Below, piece by piece: positions 63,635 to 64,000 of a stretch of DNA of 64,000 bases. The first letter of the stretch is position 1, and each line of letters starts with the position of its first letter. The translations under genes and the position numbers were made by a program. Under the pieces are notes generated by a model. It did no database searches. It was not told the DNA's origin and saw only the letters and a program-made list of their open reading frames with translations. This DNA is from Limimaricola variabilis (lineage in GTDB: Bacteria > Pseudomonadota > Alphaproteobacteria > Rhodobacterales > Rhodobacteraceae), in contig NZ_JACIBX010000013.1 in NCBI RefSeq assembly GCF_014195545.1, forward strand, positions 28,206-92,205, given 5' to 3'.

Positions 63635-63872
63635 GATCTCCTCCTGCCGCCAAGGCTGAGCGATCTCGATACGACTTGTCAAAACTATTTTTAGCATCAG
63701 ATCAAAAAACAGCCTGACGTCAGTTTTTATTATTTAAAAGCAACATATTGGTGCTTATGATCATTTCTTCATGATCAAAATAATTGACTACTAGATAAAA
63801 CAACGCGGATAGTCGGGTCAGGCTTCATGCGGTGCTTGGGAGGGCGCCCATGGGCAGTGGGAGGACAGAACC
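63635..63872. promoter_or_regulatory. AT-rich divergent promoter region of cofG and pntA
   Basis: The region between cofG and pntA is sharply AT-rich compared with its surroundings. It holds the palindrome CTGACGTCAG (63714-63723) followed by a T-rich run, and two TGATCA palindromes (63758-63763 and 63772-63777) in copies of ATGATCA spaced 14 bp. TTGACA on the minus strand near 63678 may be a cof -35 element, and TTGACT near 63783 may serve pntA. Confidence 0.5.
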
Positions 63873-64000
63873 GTGATTATTGGATCGCCACGAGAAATGG
63901 CGGCTGGCGAGGCGCGGGTATCGATGACCCCGTCTTCGGCGCGTGACTTGCAGAAGCTTGGGCACGAGTGCCTGATCGAGGCGGGGGCGGGCCTGGCGGC
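63873..64000 (+). CDS. pntA: NAD(P) transhydrogenase subunit alpha, 5' part
   Basis: Only the first 42 codons lie in the window. It starts with GTG at 63873 (GGAGGACAG upstream). The visible sequence, IIGSPREMAAGEARVSMTP then DLQKLGHECLIEAGAG, matches the N-terminus of PntA (pattern G-x-P-x-E-x2-x2-GE-x-RV-x-x-TP). PntA binds NADH in the proton-driven enzyme that makes NADPH. It diverges from the F420 operon, whose Fno uses NADPH. Confidence 0.88.
   Translation, partial: MIIGSPREMAAGEARVSMTPSSARDLQKLGHECLIEAGAGLA

Overview
The window is high-GC DNA with strong G/C bias at codon third positions. It comes from an alphaproteobacterium, most likely a Rhodobacterales (Roseobacter-group or Paracoccus-like) organism. 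The evidence is the gene content: TRAP and ABC uptake systems, a SqrR/BigR-type sulfide regulon, FnrL-type boxes, a XdhC-PaoABC-MocA molybdoenzyme island, malonate use through matPQMAB, and an OFA-family transporter. It is dense chromosomal DNA. I see no rRNA, tRNA, CRISPR array or intact insertion sequence.

Layout. 1-5509: the 3' end of a probable GntR regulator; a universal stress protein and a lipoprotein cytochrome c diverging from two perfect FNR boxes; an orphan membrane protein with lower GC; a periplasmic rhodanese, YeeE-type sulfur transporter and 56-residue protein operon. 5510-6882 is mostly empty and relatively AT-rich. 6883-13050: a small hypothetical protein, a periplasmic glycerophosphodiesterase, and a convergent phnD-C-E-E-HAD phosphonate-type uptake operon. 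13352-20090: an O-acetylhomoserine sulfhydrylase, then xdhC-paoABC with a convergent mocA. 20549-23714: a glycine-betaine/choline-type ABC importer. 24014-25990: a PQQ-dependent sugar dehydrogenase and an EF-hand/cytochrome c protein. 26188-31513: an NtrC-class two-component pair and an OFA-family MFS carrier. 31618-33665: an OxyR-like LysR regulator divergent from an SbtA-like permease. 33734-40170: the complete malonate locus. 40569-45160: an RND efflux pair. 45153-48624: an IclR regulator divergent from pcaIJF. 48902-52214: glycerate kinase, a DeoR regulator and an MFS carrier. 52234-56239: a sulfide/persulfide operon with its ArsR-type sensor. 56336-63634: a TetR regulator and a complete coenzyme F420 operon (cofG-H-D-C-E, F420:NADP oxidoreductase, and a luciferase-like putative F420 enzyme). 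63873 to the end: the start of pntA.

How the genes work together. Most operons are tightly packed, with ATGA, GTGA or TGATG start/stop overlaps, which points to translational coupling. Each of the three solute-binding-protein genes is followed at once by a GC-rich stem-loop ahead of its membrane partner. The malonate locus carries out uptake, CoA activation and decarboxylation to acetyl-CoA. The sulfide operon pairs a cysteine-based persulfide sensor with YeeE-type transporters, a persulfide-dioxygenase-like enzyme and a SulP carrier. The most unusual block is the F420 operon: seven genes on one strand form a self-contained deazaflavin pathway that is rare in this group. It ends next to divergently transcribed pntA, which would link it to NADPH supply. 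Other oddities are a GAFPGA (not GAFTGA) sigma54-contact loop, a HAD enzyme lacking the usual second Asp inside a phosphonate-transport operon, an OxyR-like protein without cysteines beside an OxyR-like box, and several repeated operator-like arrays.
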